Below the pieces are notes generated by a model. That model was not told where the DNA came from and searched no databases. It saw only the letters and a program-made list of their open reading frames with translations. From NCBI RefSeq assembly GCF_000299355.1, contig NC_018664.1:1906380-1970379 (forward strand): a stretch of DNA of 64,000 bases, written 5' to 3'. This document shows, piece by piece, positions 1 to 8,784 of the stretch (within the stretch, counting starts at the first letter, position 1; every line of letters begins with the position of its first letter). Source of the stretch: Gottschalkia acidurici 9a. GTDB taxonomy: Bacteria > Bacillota > Clostridia > Tissierellales > Gottschalkiaceae. The translations under genes and the position numbers were made by a program.

Positions 1-100
1 CAATGTAACTATATTGATCTATATGTGAATTGAAATCACAATAGTAGCACTTACTATAACAAAAAGGTATGTGTATATATATCCCTAATTCTCTCTTCAT
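1..100 (-). CDS. hemW: HemW-like radical SAM protein, 5' end only
   Basis: Only the first 33 codons lie in the window; the gene runs off the left edge. The ATG at 100 is preceded by AAAAGGAG at good spacing. The translation opens MKRELGIYIHIPFCYSKCYY, with the CxxxCxxC cysteines of radical SAM enzymes in the context (IHIPFC..KC.YCDF) typical of HemW/HemN-like proteins. HemW is known as a heme chaperone related to coproporphyrinogen dehydrogenase. It follows lepA in the same direction, the usual order in Firmicutes (lepA-hemW-hrcA). The call rests on a short stretch, but the motif is distinctive. Confidence 0.85.
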   Translation of the reverse strand, partial: MKRELGIYIHIPFCYSKCYYCDFNSHIDQYSYI

Positions 101-127
101 ATTTTCTCCTTTTAGTAAACTAAGTTA

Positions 128-164
128 AAAGTCGCTATCAATGTTACTTCTCGACAGCGACTTT
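128..164 (-). terminator. Hairpin terminator after lepA
   Basis: A 9-bp stem (AAAGTCGCT at 128-136 pairing with AGCGACTTT at 156-164) is followed on the minus strand by a short T-run. It lies between the lepA stop and the hemW start and would end or attenuate lepA transcription before hemW. Confidence 0.6.
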
Positions 165-227
165 CATAGAAAAAATTTTATCTTATAATCTACATTTATA
201 TAATTCTACAACAAAGATAACAAAACC

Positions 228-2042
228 CTAGTTCTCATCGTATTTAAGTACTGTTAAGAACGCCTCCTGTGGTACTTCAACATTACCAACTTGTCTCATT
301 CTCTTTTTACCTTCTTTTTGTTTCTCTAATAATTTTTTCTTTCTACTGATATCTCCACCGTAACATTTTGCAAGTACGTCTTTTCTAAGAGCTCTAACAG
401 TCTCTCTAGCTATTATTTTAGATCCTATTGCAGCTTGTATAGGAACAGCGAACTGATGTCTAGGTATTACTTCTCTAAGTTTTTCAACTATCATTTTTCC
501 TCTTTCATATGCCTTTTCTTCATGAACTATAATAGAGAATGCATCTACTAACTCTCCATTTATAAGTATGTCCATTTTAACTAATTTAGACTGTCTATAT
601 CCTTTTAACTCATAGTCTAGTGATGCATATCCTTTTGTCTTTGATTTTAATGCATCAAAAAAATCATATATTACTTCATTTAAAGGTAGTTCATAGTGCA
701 TATTAACTCTTGTTTGATCTATATATTCCATGTTTTTAAATGTGCCCCTTCTATTCTGACATAAATCCATAATAGGACCTACATAATCTTTTGGAGCCAT
801 TACATTCACATCTACTATAGGTTCTTCCATATAGTCTATTTCTGTAAGAGGAGGTAAATTAGTAGGATTTTGTAATATCATTATTTCTCCATCATTTTTT
901 ATAACCTTGTATATAACACTTGGTGCTGTAGTTATAATATTTAAGTCAAACTCTCTTTCTAGTCTCTCCTGTATAATTTCCATATGAAGTAAACCTAAGA
1001 ATCCACATCTAAACCCAAATCCTAAAGCTACTGAGTTCTCTGCATCAAATACCAACGATGCATCATTAACTTGTAGTTTTTCTAATGAATCTCTTATATT
1101 GTTATAATCTTCGCCTTCTGCTGGGTATATTCCACAGTAAACCATTGGAGTTACCTTTTTATAGCCTGACAATGGCTCTTCTGCCGGATTTGCAGCACTT
1201 GTTATTGTATCCCCAACAGTCGCATCTTTTACATTTTTAATACTAGCTGAAATGTATCCAACCTCTCCTGCACTTAACCCTTTTACTTGAGTTTGTTTTG
1301 GTAAGAATACTCCTACTTCCGTGATTTCAAACTTTTTGCCTGTTGCCATCATTTTAACTTCCATACCAGGCTTTATATTTCCCTCAACCACTCTTATCAT
1401 AGTTATAACACCTCTATAGCTATCATAATATGAGTCAAATATAAGAGCTTTTAATGGTGCTTCACTGTCTCCACTTGGAGCTGGTACTTTTTCTACTATG
1501 CTTTCTAAAACATCTTCTATATTTAATCCTTCTTTAGCTGAAATAAGAGGTGCTTCTGAAGCATCTAATCCTATTACATCTTCTATCTCTTGCTTTATTT
1601 CGTCTGGTCTAGCACTTGGTAAGTCTATTTTATTTATAACTGGAACTATTTCTAAGTCCTGGTCTATTGCTAAGTAAACATTAGCCAACGTCTGAGCCTC
1701 TATACCTTGAGCGGCATCTACTACTAGTAATGCCCCTTCGCATGCAGCTAAACTTCTTGATACTTCATAGTTAAAGTCTACATGTCCAGGAGTATCTATT
1801 AAATTTAAGTAATATTCTTTACCGTCTTTTGCTTTGTATGTTAATCTAGTTGTTTGTAACTTTATTGTTATTCCTCTTTCTCTTTCCAAATCCATATTAT
1901 CTAATAATTGCGCTTGCATTTCTCTTTTAGTTAATAAGCCTGTTGATTCAATAAGTCTATCTGCTAGTGTAGACTTTCCATGATCTATATGAGCTATTAT
2001 AGAGAAATTCCTAATTCTTTCTTGCATTTCTTTCGTCATCAT
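228..2042 (-). CDS. lepA: Elongation factor 4 (LepA) GTPase
   Basis: Translational GTPase that binds ribosomes and is thought to act on stalled or mistranslocated complexes and in initiation. At 604 residues it has the usual LepA length. The G1 motif AHIDHGKST is at about residues 17-25, followed by the DTPGH and NKID motifs. EF-G-like domains follow, then the LepA-specific C-terminal domain ([15 protein letters not shown] region, [20 protein letters not shown]). AGGAGG lies just upstream. Two adjacent ATG codons (2042, 2039) are possible starts, and the second has the better spacing (7 nt). hemW follows downstream. Confidence 0.97.
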   Translation of the reverse strand: MMTKEMQERIRNFSIIAHIDHGKSTLADRLIESTGLLTKREMQAQLLDNMDLERERGITIKLQTTRLTYKAKDGKEYYLNLIDTPGHVDFNYEVSRSLAACEGALLVVDAAQGIEAQTLANVYLAIDQDLEIVPVINKIDLPSARPDEIKQEIEDVIGLDASEAPLISAKEGLNIEDVLESIVEKVPAPSGDSEAPLKALIFDSYYDSYRGVITMIRVVEGNIKPGMEVKMMATGKKFEITEVGVFLPKQTQVKGLSAGEVGYISASIKNVKDATVGDTITSAANPAEEPLSGYKKVTPMVYCGIYPAEGEDYNNIRDSLEKLQVNDASLVFDAENSVALGFGFRCGFLGLLHMEIIQERLEREFDLNIITTAPSVIYKVIKNDGEIMILQNPTNLPPLTEIDYMEEPIVDVNVMAPKDYVGPIMDLCQNRRGTFKNMEYIDQTRVNMHYELPLNEVIYDFFDALKSKTKGYASLDYELKGYRQSKLVKMDILINGELVDAFSIIVHEEKAYERGKMIVEKLREVIPRHQFAVPIQAAIGSKIIARETVRALRKDVLAKCYGGDISRKKKLLEKQKEGKKRMRQVGNVEVPQEAFLTVLKYDEN

Positions 2043-2106
2043 TCATCCTCCTTGAAAAATGGAAGTAACTAATCCTAAACAATTATAACATAAGTAAAAA
2101 ATCGTT

Positions 2107-2132
2107 AAAAGACCAGAATATTCTGGTCTTTT
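2107..2132 (-). terminator. Terminator of the small membrane gene
   Basis: A perfect 26-bp palindrome (AAAAGACCAGAAT and its complement) overlaps the stop codon of the small gene at 2131. The terminal A/T runs give a T-tail on either strand. Confidence 0.7.
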
Positions 2133-2444
2133 ATTTGTTTAGTATTTTATCTTTATAGTCCACTATAGAATAATAAGTATTTTTGATATTATACAGTATG
2201 TTTTCAACACTTGATTTCTCTACATAGTACTGTTTTCCAAGCAGTTGAATACTGTACATATCTCCTTGAATATTAAAGCTATACATACTCTTATCTTGAG
2301 TATCAGTCATGTCTCTCAGTACGTTGTCTAATATACTTAATTCTAGGATTAGTGCTGCTATTAATAACATTACAGATATAGTTCTAAGTTTTTTTCTATT
2401 CTTATATTTCTTTTATTTTTATATTTCTCCATCCTAGTTCCCAT
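2131..2444 (-). pseudogene. Small signal-anchor membrane protein, split by a -1 frameshift in an A-run
   Basis: The open part (about 79 codons, ATG at 2370) starts inside a hydrophobic segment and has no ribosome site. Upstream, an ATG at 2444 follows a GGTGA site and opens MGTRMEKYKNKRNIRIEK, but that frame stops at 2370 after 24 codons. Joining the frames by a -1 shift at seven A's (2389-2395) gives a sensible protein of about 104 residues: basic N-terminus, one transmembrane helix (SVMLLIAALILELSIL) and a polar extracytoplasmic tail. The run reads G-AA-AAA-AAC in frame, so it contains the slippery heptamer A_AAA_AAC (2394-2388). It could be a decayed gene, a homopolymer sequencing error or programmed slippage. 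I do not recognise the family. Confidence 0.6.
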
Positions 2445-2503
2445 AATAATCACCACAATTATTATGAGCTTTATTTATATGTTATATGCAGGTAATTATC
2501 ACT

Positions 2504-3028
2504 TTATAATGAGCCAAATCGATCAAAAGGAAAATATCTATAAGAGGCTTTTCCTTTTACAGAATCCGTTTCAACTATACCAAAACTTCTACTGTCTTTA
2601 CTCGCTCCCGGCTCCCTATTATCTCCTAAAACAAATATATATCCTTCTGGTACTTCCCACGAATTCTCATTATAGACTTCAGTAAATGATCCCTCAGCTA
2701 TATATTTTTCTTCTTTCTTTTCTCCGTTAACATAAACATTACCATCTTTTATTTCTACCTTATCCCCTGCTACTCCTATTACTCTTTTTATATAGTCTTT
2801 AGATGGATCATCTGGTGCTTGAATAACTACTATATCTTCTCTTTTTGGTTCTCCTAAAAGATAAACTATTTTCATAGAAAACAATCTATCGTTTTCATGT
2901 AAAGTTGGGTACATAGAACTTCCTATAACTTTAGTACTATTAAATATAAAAGTTCTTATAACTAAAGCTATTATCACTGATACCACTATACACTTTATCC
3001 ATTCCATCAGTTCTTTTCTTAAGTTCAT
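2504..3028 (-). CDS. lepB: Signal peptidase I
   Basis: Membrane serine protease that removes signal peptides from exported proteins. The 174 residues carry one N-terminal transmembrane helix (about 11-29), the catalytic serine in GSSMYPTL (Ser38), the general-base lysine in DYIKRVIG (Lys81) and the C-terminal GDNR..SKDSRSFG box. Size and single membrane anchor match Gram-positive SipS-type enzymes. An ORF on the opposite strand within it is only a shadow. Confidence 0.96.
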   Translation of the reverse strand: MNLRKELMEWIKCIVVSVIIALVIRTFIFNSTKVIGSSMYPTLHENDRLFSMKIVYLLGEPKREDIVVIQAPDDPSKDYIKRVIGVAGDKVEIKDGNVYVNGEKKEEKYIAEGSFTEVYNENSWEVPEGYIFVLGDNREPGASKDSRSFGIVETDSVKGKASYRYFPFDRFGSL

Positions 3029-3092
3029 ACATTATCCTCACTTTCTATAAAGAATAAAAGATTATAATGAGCATTATATCATTTTTTCCTAT

Positions 3093-3121
3093 AAAAAAAA
3101 GGAAGTTATTTATCTTCCTTT
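3093..3121 (-). terminator. spoIIP terminator
   Basis: AAAGGAAG/CTTCCTTT stem (3098-3105 with 3114-3121) followed on the minus strand by eight T's. It overlaps the last codons of spoIIP. Confidence 0.8.
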
Positions 3122-4296
3122 AAATCATTTATAACTTCATCTAATACTTCTGCTAATATCTTACCCGTTTCTTTAGCTTCATCTATTGTATTTAAGTTAC
3201 TTCCAACTTCTACAAGTGCAGAGTAGTCGCTTAAATACTGATTGTATTTTCCTACTGGCTTTACTAGTACACCCTTACATATACCTGGATACTTTTCATT
3301 GGCTTTATCTCTTAAATATCTTGTAAATTTTAATAGTTCATCTTTATTCGGATTGTCTGGACCAACAACAAAAGAAAAAGTCGCTGCACTTTTTCCATTC
3401 ACATCAATACGTGCTGCCTTTTTTAACTGATTTATAGATGGACTTTTTTCGTCATACCCATCTCTATGGATATCTAGTACGAATTTCAAGCTCTTATTTT
3501 TATTCAACTCGTCTTTTATTGTTGCTAAAGAGTTTACATACGACTTATTATAATCAGGAAGATCATGAGGTTTGTCTACGTGCTTTACTTTATGACCTTT
3601 TTTTTGTAACTCACTTCCTATTATTTCTCCTATACTTATTACATTGTATTGTCTTTCCTCTGTATGATAATTATTTTTACTAATTGGTGCGTATGATTCA
3701 GTTGCATGTGTATGGTATATTAATACATACGGATTTTTATCATCAATCTTAATTGCATTTGGCTTTTCACTGCTAATTAGATCCTTAGTAGTCTCTACTT
3801 GTTTCCCATTATAATTTTCTGAAGGATCTTCAGTAAATATTATATCCTCATAGTGTAAACTCTCTTCGGGATTCCCGTTATACATGTTTGAAGCTACATT
3901 TACATGTTCACTATTTACTAATGTGAATATAGCTGGCAATTGCATTTTAAAATACGTTTTAGGGCTAAAGAATTCTAAGGGTTTACTAATTATATTTCCA
4001 ACACTACTTTTTAAATTTTTCTCTTTATAATTCTCTTTTAATGTCGTACCCATATATGAGTTACTACTAGCTAGTACATCTAAAAAGAAGTTTTCTCCCT
4101 TTATATTAACTTCATTTATATCTCTAGGTCTTTGTCCTGATTCCTTTTTTTCAACATTTTCATTAAATACAGGAACTGTAGCTTTTCTTTGTGAAAATTT
4201 TTTTATCACTTCAAATCCAAGTATTAAGTTAGCAATACATAATATAGCTACTATTATATAAAAGCTTCCTTTTTTATTCTTAATGTATCTCACCAT
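3106..4296 (-). CDS. spoIIP: Stage II sporulation protein P (engulfment amidase/endopeptidase)
   Basis: Peptidoglycan hydrolase of the SpoIID-SpoIIM-SpoIIP complex, which drives mother-cell engulfment of the forespore. It has an N-terminal transmembrane anchor (about residues 11-29), a variable linker and a C-terminal SpoIIP domain with LIYHTHATESY, DIHRDG and a late LVEVGS segment, where the family's metal and catalytic residues lie. I chose the ATG at 4296 because AGGAG sits 8 nt upstream. A GTG at 4305 would overlap that site. It lies directly downstream of gpr on the same strand, a pairing seen in many spore formers. Mother-cell sigma-E control is expected from the family, not read from the sequence. 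Confidence 0.95.
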   Translation of the reverse strand: MVRYIKNKKGSFYIIVAILCIANLILGFEVIKKFSQRKATVPVFNENVEKKESGQRPRDINEVNIKGENFFLDVLASSNSYMGTTLKENYKEKNLKSSVGNIISKPLEFFSPKTYFKMQLPAIFTLVNSEHVNVASNMYNGNPEESLHYEDIIFTEDPSENYNGKQVETTKDLISSEKPNAIKIDDKNPYVLIYHTHATESYAPISKNNYHTEERQYNVISIGEIIGSELQKKGHKVKHVDKPHDLPDYNKSYVNSLATIKDELNKNKSLKFVLDIHRDGYDEKSPSINQLKKAARIDVNGKSAATFSFVVGPDNPNKDELLKFTRYLRDKANEKYPGICKGVLVKPVGKYNQYLSDYSALVEVGSNLNTIDEAKETGKILAEVLDEVINDLKEDK

Positions 4297-4381
4297 AGCT
4301 AACACTCCTAACTTTTTCTAAAGTATATTAGTATAGTGAATTATATTCTCGTATTATTGACTTTATGATTATACTTTTCTT

Positions 4382-5356
4382 TTAGTTTAAATATCTATTA
4401 ACATCTTTTAAATCTATTCCATGATGAAGTGATATATTTATACCATTTGCTACTATGTGAGACAAGTCATTTATTACATCATCTATCTCCTTTGGAGTTA
4501 CTACTAGATTAAGCATTGATGGAGTTAGTACTTCTTCTATAAGTTGATGCCTTTCTTGAGAACTTAAGTCCTCTAACATTTTATAAAACTCACTTCCAAC
4601 ATCAGTTTCATTTTTCATGTTTCCTATTATTAAGTCTATGGTATCACTAACTATTGTAGCCGCATCTACTACTGTAGGTACTCCTATTGCTATAACTGGT
4701 ACTCCTAAAAACTCCTTATTTAAAGCTTTTCTTCCAGTACCTACGCCAGAACCTGGACTTATTCCTGTGTCTGTTATCTGAATAGTAGTATTTACTCTTT
4801 CCATTTTTCTTGAAGCTAGAGCATCTACTGCGACTATTATGTCTGGCTGAGTTTTTTCTACTATCCCTTTTATAGTTTCACTAGTTTCTATTCCTGTTAT
4901 GCCCATAACCCCTGGAGCTATAGCAGAAACATCAGCTAATGTTTCGTCTTCTGTCTTATTGTAAGCTTTAAAGAAATGTCTAGTTACATATATTTTTTCT
5001 ATAGCTTTAGGTCCTAGTGCATCTGGTGTTACATTTCTATTACCTAACCCTACTACTAGTGATTTAGTATATTTATCTGGATTTATTACTGCTTTTAATT
5101 CTTTAGCTAAAACTTTGCTCATTTCATCCTTTAAATCTTGATCAGCATTTTTAAGAGCCGGTGCTTCTATAGTTATATAACTCCCTATAGGTTTGCCCAT
5201 TTTTTGTGCTCCCATTTCATTTAAAATCTTTACCCTAGTTACTGAATAGTCCTCTTGTTCCTCTTTTTCTACTTCTACTCCTGAGATCTCTCTATTCGAG
5301 CCTTCTCTATAAAGTTCCCTTGCTTCTATTGCTAAATCTGTTCTAACCTGAAACAT
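4382..5356 (-). CDS. gpr: Germination protease GPR (SASP endopeptidase)
   Basis: Peptidase family A25 enzyme that degrades small acid-soluble spore proteins during germination; it is made as a zymogen in the forespore and trimmed at the N-terminus. The 324-residue length fits. GPR landmarks include an N-terminal propeptide-like region (RTDLAIEARELYREG), VGLGNRNVTPDALGP and DIIVAVDALASRKMERVNTT, then the ISPGSGVG segment. It is transcribed toward spoIIP and divergently from rpsT. Confidence 0.96.
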   Translation of the reverse strand: MFQVRTDLAIEARELYREGSNREISGVEVEKEEQEDYSVTRVKILNEMGAQKMGKPIGSYITIEAPALKNADQDLKDEMSKVLAKELKAVINPDKYTKSLVVGLGNRNVTPDALGPKAIEKIYVTRHFFKAYNKTEDETLADVSAIAPGVMGITGIETSETIKGIVEKTQPDIIVAVDALASRKMERVNTTIQITDTGISPGSGVGTGRKALNKEFLGVPVIAIGVPTVVDAATIVSDTIDLIIGNMKNETDVGSEFYKMLEDLSSQERHQLIEEVLTPSMLNLVVTPKEIDDVINDLSHIVANGINISLHHGIDLKDVNRYLN

Positions 5357-5577
5357 TTTTTCACCCCTATTTATTTTTTAATCGTATTTATATAATTTTT
5401 GCTATTACTCATTTTTTATTCTCTAAATTCAGAATAATTTTAAAATTCAGTAAAATTTCTTTCTTTTAAACCTCTATCTTTGATTTTTAAAGGCTAATAA
5501 TCTTCTTTTTTCTTGCATTTTATATTTCTTCATGATAAAATTACTTTTGTTAATTGCATTCGAAGGGGGTGAACCAG

Positions 5578-5841
5578 TTGGCAAATATTAAATCAGCTAA
5601 AAAAAGAATAAGCGTTACAAGAATTAAGACTGCTTTAAATAAATCAAGAAAGACAGAAATCAAAACTTATATAACTAAGTTTAACAAAGCTTTAGAGGAC
5701 GGAAACTTTGAAGAAGCTAAATCATTACTTAGAGTTGTTGAGAAAAAACTTTCTCAAGCTGCTGCTAAAAACACTCTTCACAAAAATGCTGCTTCAAGAA
5801 AAGTTAGTAGTCTAGCAAAAAAATTAAACAAAGCAGTTTAA
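5578..5841 (+). CDS. rpsT: 30S ribosomal protein S20
   Basis: Primary 16S rRNA-binding protein of the small subunit. Translation from the TTG at 5578 gives (M)ANIKSAKKRISVTRIKT, the conserved S20 N-terminus, 87 residues. The TTG is preceded by GGGGGTGA at ideal spacing, whereas an upstream in-frame TTG (5554) has no site and adds eight unconserved residues. It is rich in Lys, Ala and Asn as expected. It is monocistronic, divergent from gpr, and followed at once by a strong terminator. Confidence 0.97.
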   Translation: MANIKSAKKRISVTRIKTALNKSRKTEIKTYITKFNKALEDGNFEEAKSLLRVVEKKLSQAAAKNTLHKNAASRKVSSLAKKLNKAV

Positions 5842-5852
5842 TATATGTAGCT

Positions 5853-5881
5853 GCATCCTTTATAAAGGATGCTCTTTTTTT
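5853..5881 (+). terminator. rpsT terminator
   Basis: Perfect 20-bp palindrome GCATCCTTTATAAAGGATGC (5853-5872) followed by a run of T's on the plus strand. Confidence 0.9.
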
Positions 5882-5888
5882 ATTCTAA

Positions 5889-5928
5889 AAAGGCTCATAA
5901 ATATTATCAATAATATTTATGAGCCTTT
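5889..5928 (-). terminator. Terminator of the TGS/kinase gene
   Basis: Perfect 18-bp inverted repeat (AAAGGCTCATAAATATTA at 5889-5906, complement at 5911-5928) with a 4-nt loop and a T-run on the minus strand. It sits just after the stop at 5934. With the rpsT terminator it insulates the convergent genes. Confidence 0.85.
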
Positions 5929-5933
5929 CATAT

Positions 5934-7589
5934 CTATTCGAAACAGCTTCCACCTATAAACTCCCTTATGATTGAGTTTTGTGGAATGTATTTTTCATCT
6001 AAATCTTGAAAGAATCTTAGAAGTTTTAGTATTCTAGTAGCTTCTGTAAATGCAGGACTGTCTGATTTTATTTCTTTAAGTAGTGGTTCTGCATATTTTT
6101 TCAGAACACTCATTTCATATATAATTGTTGAGTTAAACATAATATCTGCTTCTTCTTGATATGGAAATATATTTTTTTCCTCTCCTTCTCTTACTGAAGG
6201 CCAACCGATCAGTGTAGTTTCTGCATCATTTCCTCTACTTCTATTGTCTCTTATCATTCTTCTTAGTGTTCTTACGTCTGACACATACATGCTGTTATGA
6301 TTATCTAAATTTAATTGAGTTAATGCACTTACATAGATTTTATATTTACTCTCTTTTGGAATTGTCGGTGTTAATTCTTCATTTAGGGCATGTATTCCCT
6401 CTACAATTAATATTGACTTATCTGTCATTTTATACTTCTCACCCGATGCTTCTCTTTGTCCAGTTATGAAGTTATACTTAGGGTTCTCTATTTCATTTCC
6501 TTTTAAAAGTTCAGTAAGGTGTTCATTCAAGAGTTCTACATCTACTGCTTTAATAGATTCAAAGTCTGGCTCACCATTTTGTTTTAATGGAGTGTGAGCT
6601 CTATCTACAAAGTAATTGTCAGCTTCTATATTATGTGGCTCTAATCCTAGAACCTTAAGCTGTATAGATAATCTATTTGAGAATGTGGTTTTTCCAGATG
6701 AGCTTGGTCCTGCTATCAATACCACCTTCAGTTTATCTCTATGTTCATATATAGAGTCTGCTATTTGGCTTATCTTTTTTTCATGTAATGCTTCTGCAAC
6801 TAAAATCACATCTTTTATTTTTCCTGTTTCAATTTTTTCATTAATAGTTCCTAAGTTTGATACTTCTAATATTTTAGCCCATTTTTTAGTTTCCTTATAT
6901 ACAGATCTTAACTTAGGTAAATGTCTAAAAGGTGGTAACTTATCAATTTCTTTTTTTTCTGGAAGCATAATAATAAATCCTGGTTTCATGAACATAACAT
7001 CGAAAAGCTCCAAATACCCTGTACTTGGAACCATAGGCCCATAAAAATAGTCATACATTCCTCTACATTTATATAAATTTACATATTCATAGTCTAGTGC
7101 ATTTTTTAATAAGCTTAACTTGTCATTTGCACCATAAGATTTAAATATAGCTTCTGCTTCTTCTTTCCTTACCTTAACCCTTTCTATTATATCGTCGCTC
7201 TTTACTATCTCAATCATTTTTTCTTTTATTTTCAGTATATCTTTTTCATCAATTTCTCTATCGCAGAATATCTCTCCATAAATTTCGTTATTTATCGCAT
7301 GATCTATAACTACTGAGGCATCTTTAAATACTTCATGAGCTGCTAGTACAAACATATACGAAATGCTTCTAGCATAGATTGAGTATCCTATTCTATCTGT
7401 TATATTAATAGGAACGATATTAGAATCTGCTTTAAGTCTTCTATAAAGTTCTACTATTTCCCCATTTACTATTGCAGCTAGTGGTTGTCCTGCCTTTTTT
7501 CCTGTCCCTATTATTTCCAATGTAGTTGTTTCAATATCAACCTCTTTGGATATGTTTCCTGGAAGTGTAACTTTTATTTTTTCATTCAT
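5934..7589 (-). CDS. TGS-domain uridine kinase-like (phosphoribulokinase/uridine kinase family) protein
   Basis: The 551 residues begin with a TGS-like domain (about 1-70; MNEKIKVTLPGNISKEVDIE) and a region resembling the second additional domain of threonyl-tRNA synthetase (HAINNEIYGEIFCD). A uridine-kinase-type P-loop domain follows, with Walker A GPSSSGKTTFSNRL (about 293-306), DNYFVDRAHTP and a late RRMIRDNRSRGNDAETT segment. This architecture is widespread in Clostridia and annotated as nucleoside kinase. The substrate is not proven. The ribosome site is weak. A GGTGGAACCG stretch upstream looks like a T-box core but lacks a specifier domain. Confidence 0.85.
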   Translation of the reverse strand: MNEKIKVTLPGNISKEVDIETTTLEIIGTGKKAGQPLAAIVNGEIVELYRRLKADSNIVPINITDRIGYSIYARSISYMFVLAAHEVFKDASVVIDHAINNEIYGEIFCDREIDEKDILKIKEKMIEIVKSDDIIERVKVRKEEAEAIFKSYGANDKLSLLKNALDYEYVNLYKCRGMYDYFYGPMVPSTGYLELFDVMFMKPGFIIMLPEKKEIDKLPPFRHLPKLRSVYKETKKWAKILEVSNLGTINEKIETGKIKDVILVAEALHEKKISQIADSIYEHRDKLKVVLIAGPSSSGKTTFSNRLSIQLKVLGLEPHNIEADNYFVDRAHTPLKQNGEPDFESIKAVDVELLNEHLTELLKGNEIENPKYNFITGQREASGEKYKMTDKSILIVEGIHALNEELTPTIPKESKYKIYVSALTQLNLDNHNSMYVSDVRTLRRMIRDNRSRGNDAETTLIGWPSVREGEEKNIFPYQEEADIMFNSTIIYEMSVLKKYAEPLLKEIKSDSPAFTEATRILKLLRFFQDLDEKYIPQNSIIREFIGGSCFE

Positions 7590-7722
7590 ATTAAGCCCGT
7601 TATGTAAGTCCTGCTAACGGTTCCACCTCTTTCTATCATATTTTCTTAGTATCTTTTTAGAATATATACGTCTTTATACCCAATTTATTTTAAAAATATA
7701 TCTTTTATTCACTTTTATAAAA

Positions 7723-8784
7723 TTAGTTTAACTTCTGGGAAAATTCAACTATAAATATTTCCATTCCTAATTTACCATCTATTTTTCCAGTCTTTATATT
7801 CTCATCTGTAGATATACATTTTTTCAATCCATTTAAGAGCTCTTCTGTTGTAAAGTTTCTTCCTTGATTAATTAATTTTTGAACGATAAAGTTGTGATAT
7901 ACATTTATTTTCTGTCCTATTGCTCCAATACTATATCCTTTTTCATACAATAACTTAGTCATAAATAAAAGTCTAACTTGCCTTACTATCATATACATTA
8001 TTTTCTGTATAGGTTCTCCACCTATTGTCATTTCGTTAAACATCGATATAGCCATAGCAGTATTTTTTTGTCCAATAAAATCTACTAGCTTAAATATATC
8101 ATTTTCTAAGCTTTTAGATGATATGCTATCTACATCTTTTTTAGTAACTTCTTCTCTACTTCCTATATAGCTTATAATCTTATTTATTTCATTTTCTAAG
8201 TCATATAGCGTTTTATTCGTACTCTTCTCTAAGTAAGATGATAAATTTAGAAAATATAGTATGTCATTTTTTAATATCTTTTTTCCATGATCCTTAAATT
8301 GACTAGATACCCAACGCTCTAATTCATCCCCTTTTAGTTTGTCAAGTTCTACTATAAGACCACTTTTTTTTATATTTTTAACTATCTTTTTTCTGCTATC
8401 AATTTTTTCTTCTTTACATATAAATATTAAACAAGTAGATTCACTCATATCTAAAATATACTTATCTAATTCTTCTACTTGTCTTTCATCTCTTTCAACC
8501 GATTCATCCTTGCCTTTACCCTTAAATATATCTAAATCTTCTACTACCACGATTTTTTTCTCTGACATAAATGGAAGCGTCTCACAAGCATTTATTATCT
8601 CATCATCTGTAGTTTTCTTTCCGTCTATATGTATATAGTTTAGTGTTTCAAACGAACTATCTAAGTAGTCTTGTTTTATTTTGGATATTATTATATCTTT
8701 CAAATACATCTCTTTCCCAAATAATAAATAGACTCTTTTTAACTGCTTTTTTTCTATATCTGTCAAAAACTCTTTATAACTCAT
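7723..8784 (-). CDS. holA: DNA polymerase III delta subunit (clamp loader)
   Basis: Clamp-loader subunit that opens the beta sliding clamp. 353 residues, starting MSYKEFLTDIEKKQLKRVYL with the family's LLFGKEMYLKDIII segment at the N-terminus. An acidic SACETLPFMSEKKIVVVEDL-type stretch (written here NACETLPFMSEKKIVVVED) follows, then the C-terminal helical collar domain. AGGAGA precedes the ATG. The start overlaps the end of comEC by 11 nt, so the two are translationally coupled in the common comEC-holA order. Confidence 0.93.
   Translation of the reverse strand: MSYKEFLTDIEKKQLKRVYLLFGKEMYLKDIIISKIKQDYLDSSFETLNYIHIDGKKTTDDEIINACETLPFMSEKKIVVVEDLDIFKGKGKDESVERDERQVEELDKYILDMSESTCLIFICKEEKIDSRKKIVKNIKKSGLIVELDKLKGDELERWVSSQFKDHGKKILKNDILYFLNLSSYLEKSTNKTLYDLENEINKIISYIGSREEVTKKDVDSISSKSLENDIFKLVDFIGQKNTAMAISMFNEMTIGGEPIQKIMYMIVRQVRLLFMTKLLYEKGYSIGAIGQKINVYHNFIVQKLINQGRNFTTEELLNGLKKCISTDENIKTGKIDGKLGMEIFIVEFSQKLN

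Noticed and set aside
2464-2685. Plus-strand ORF opposite lepB
   Set aside because: Shadow of lepB: no ribosome site and a biased composition; many similar plus-strand ORFs elsewhere in the window (for example 6616-7044, 10377-10745, 22696 region, 54376-54876) were left out for the same reason.
7598-7634. GGTGGAACCG and a CCGTTA/TAACGG hairpin just upstream of the TGS-kinase gene (minus strand), like a T-box core
   Set aside because: Only about 130 bp separates holA from this gene and no Stem I, AGTA/GAA loop or terminator is visible. The T-box match is partial.
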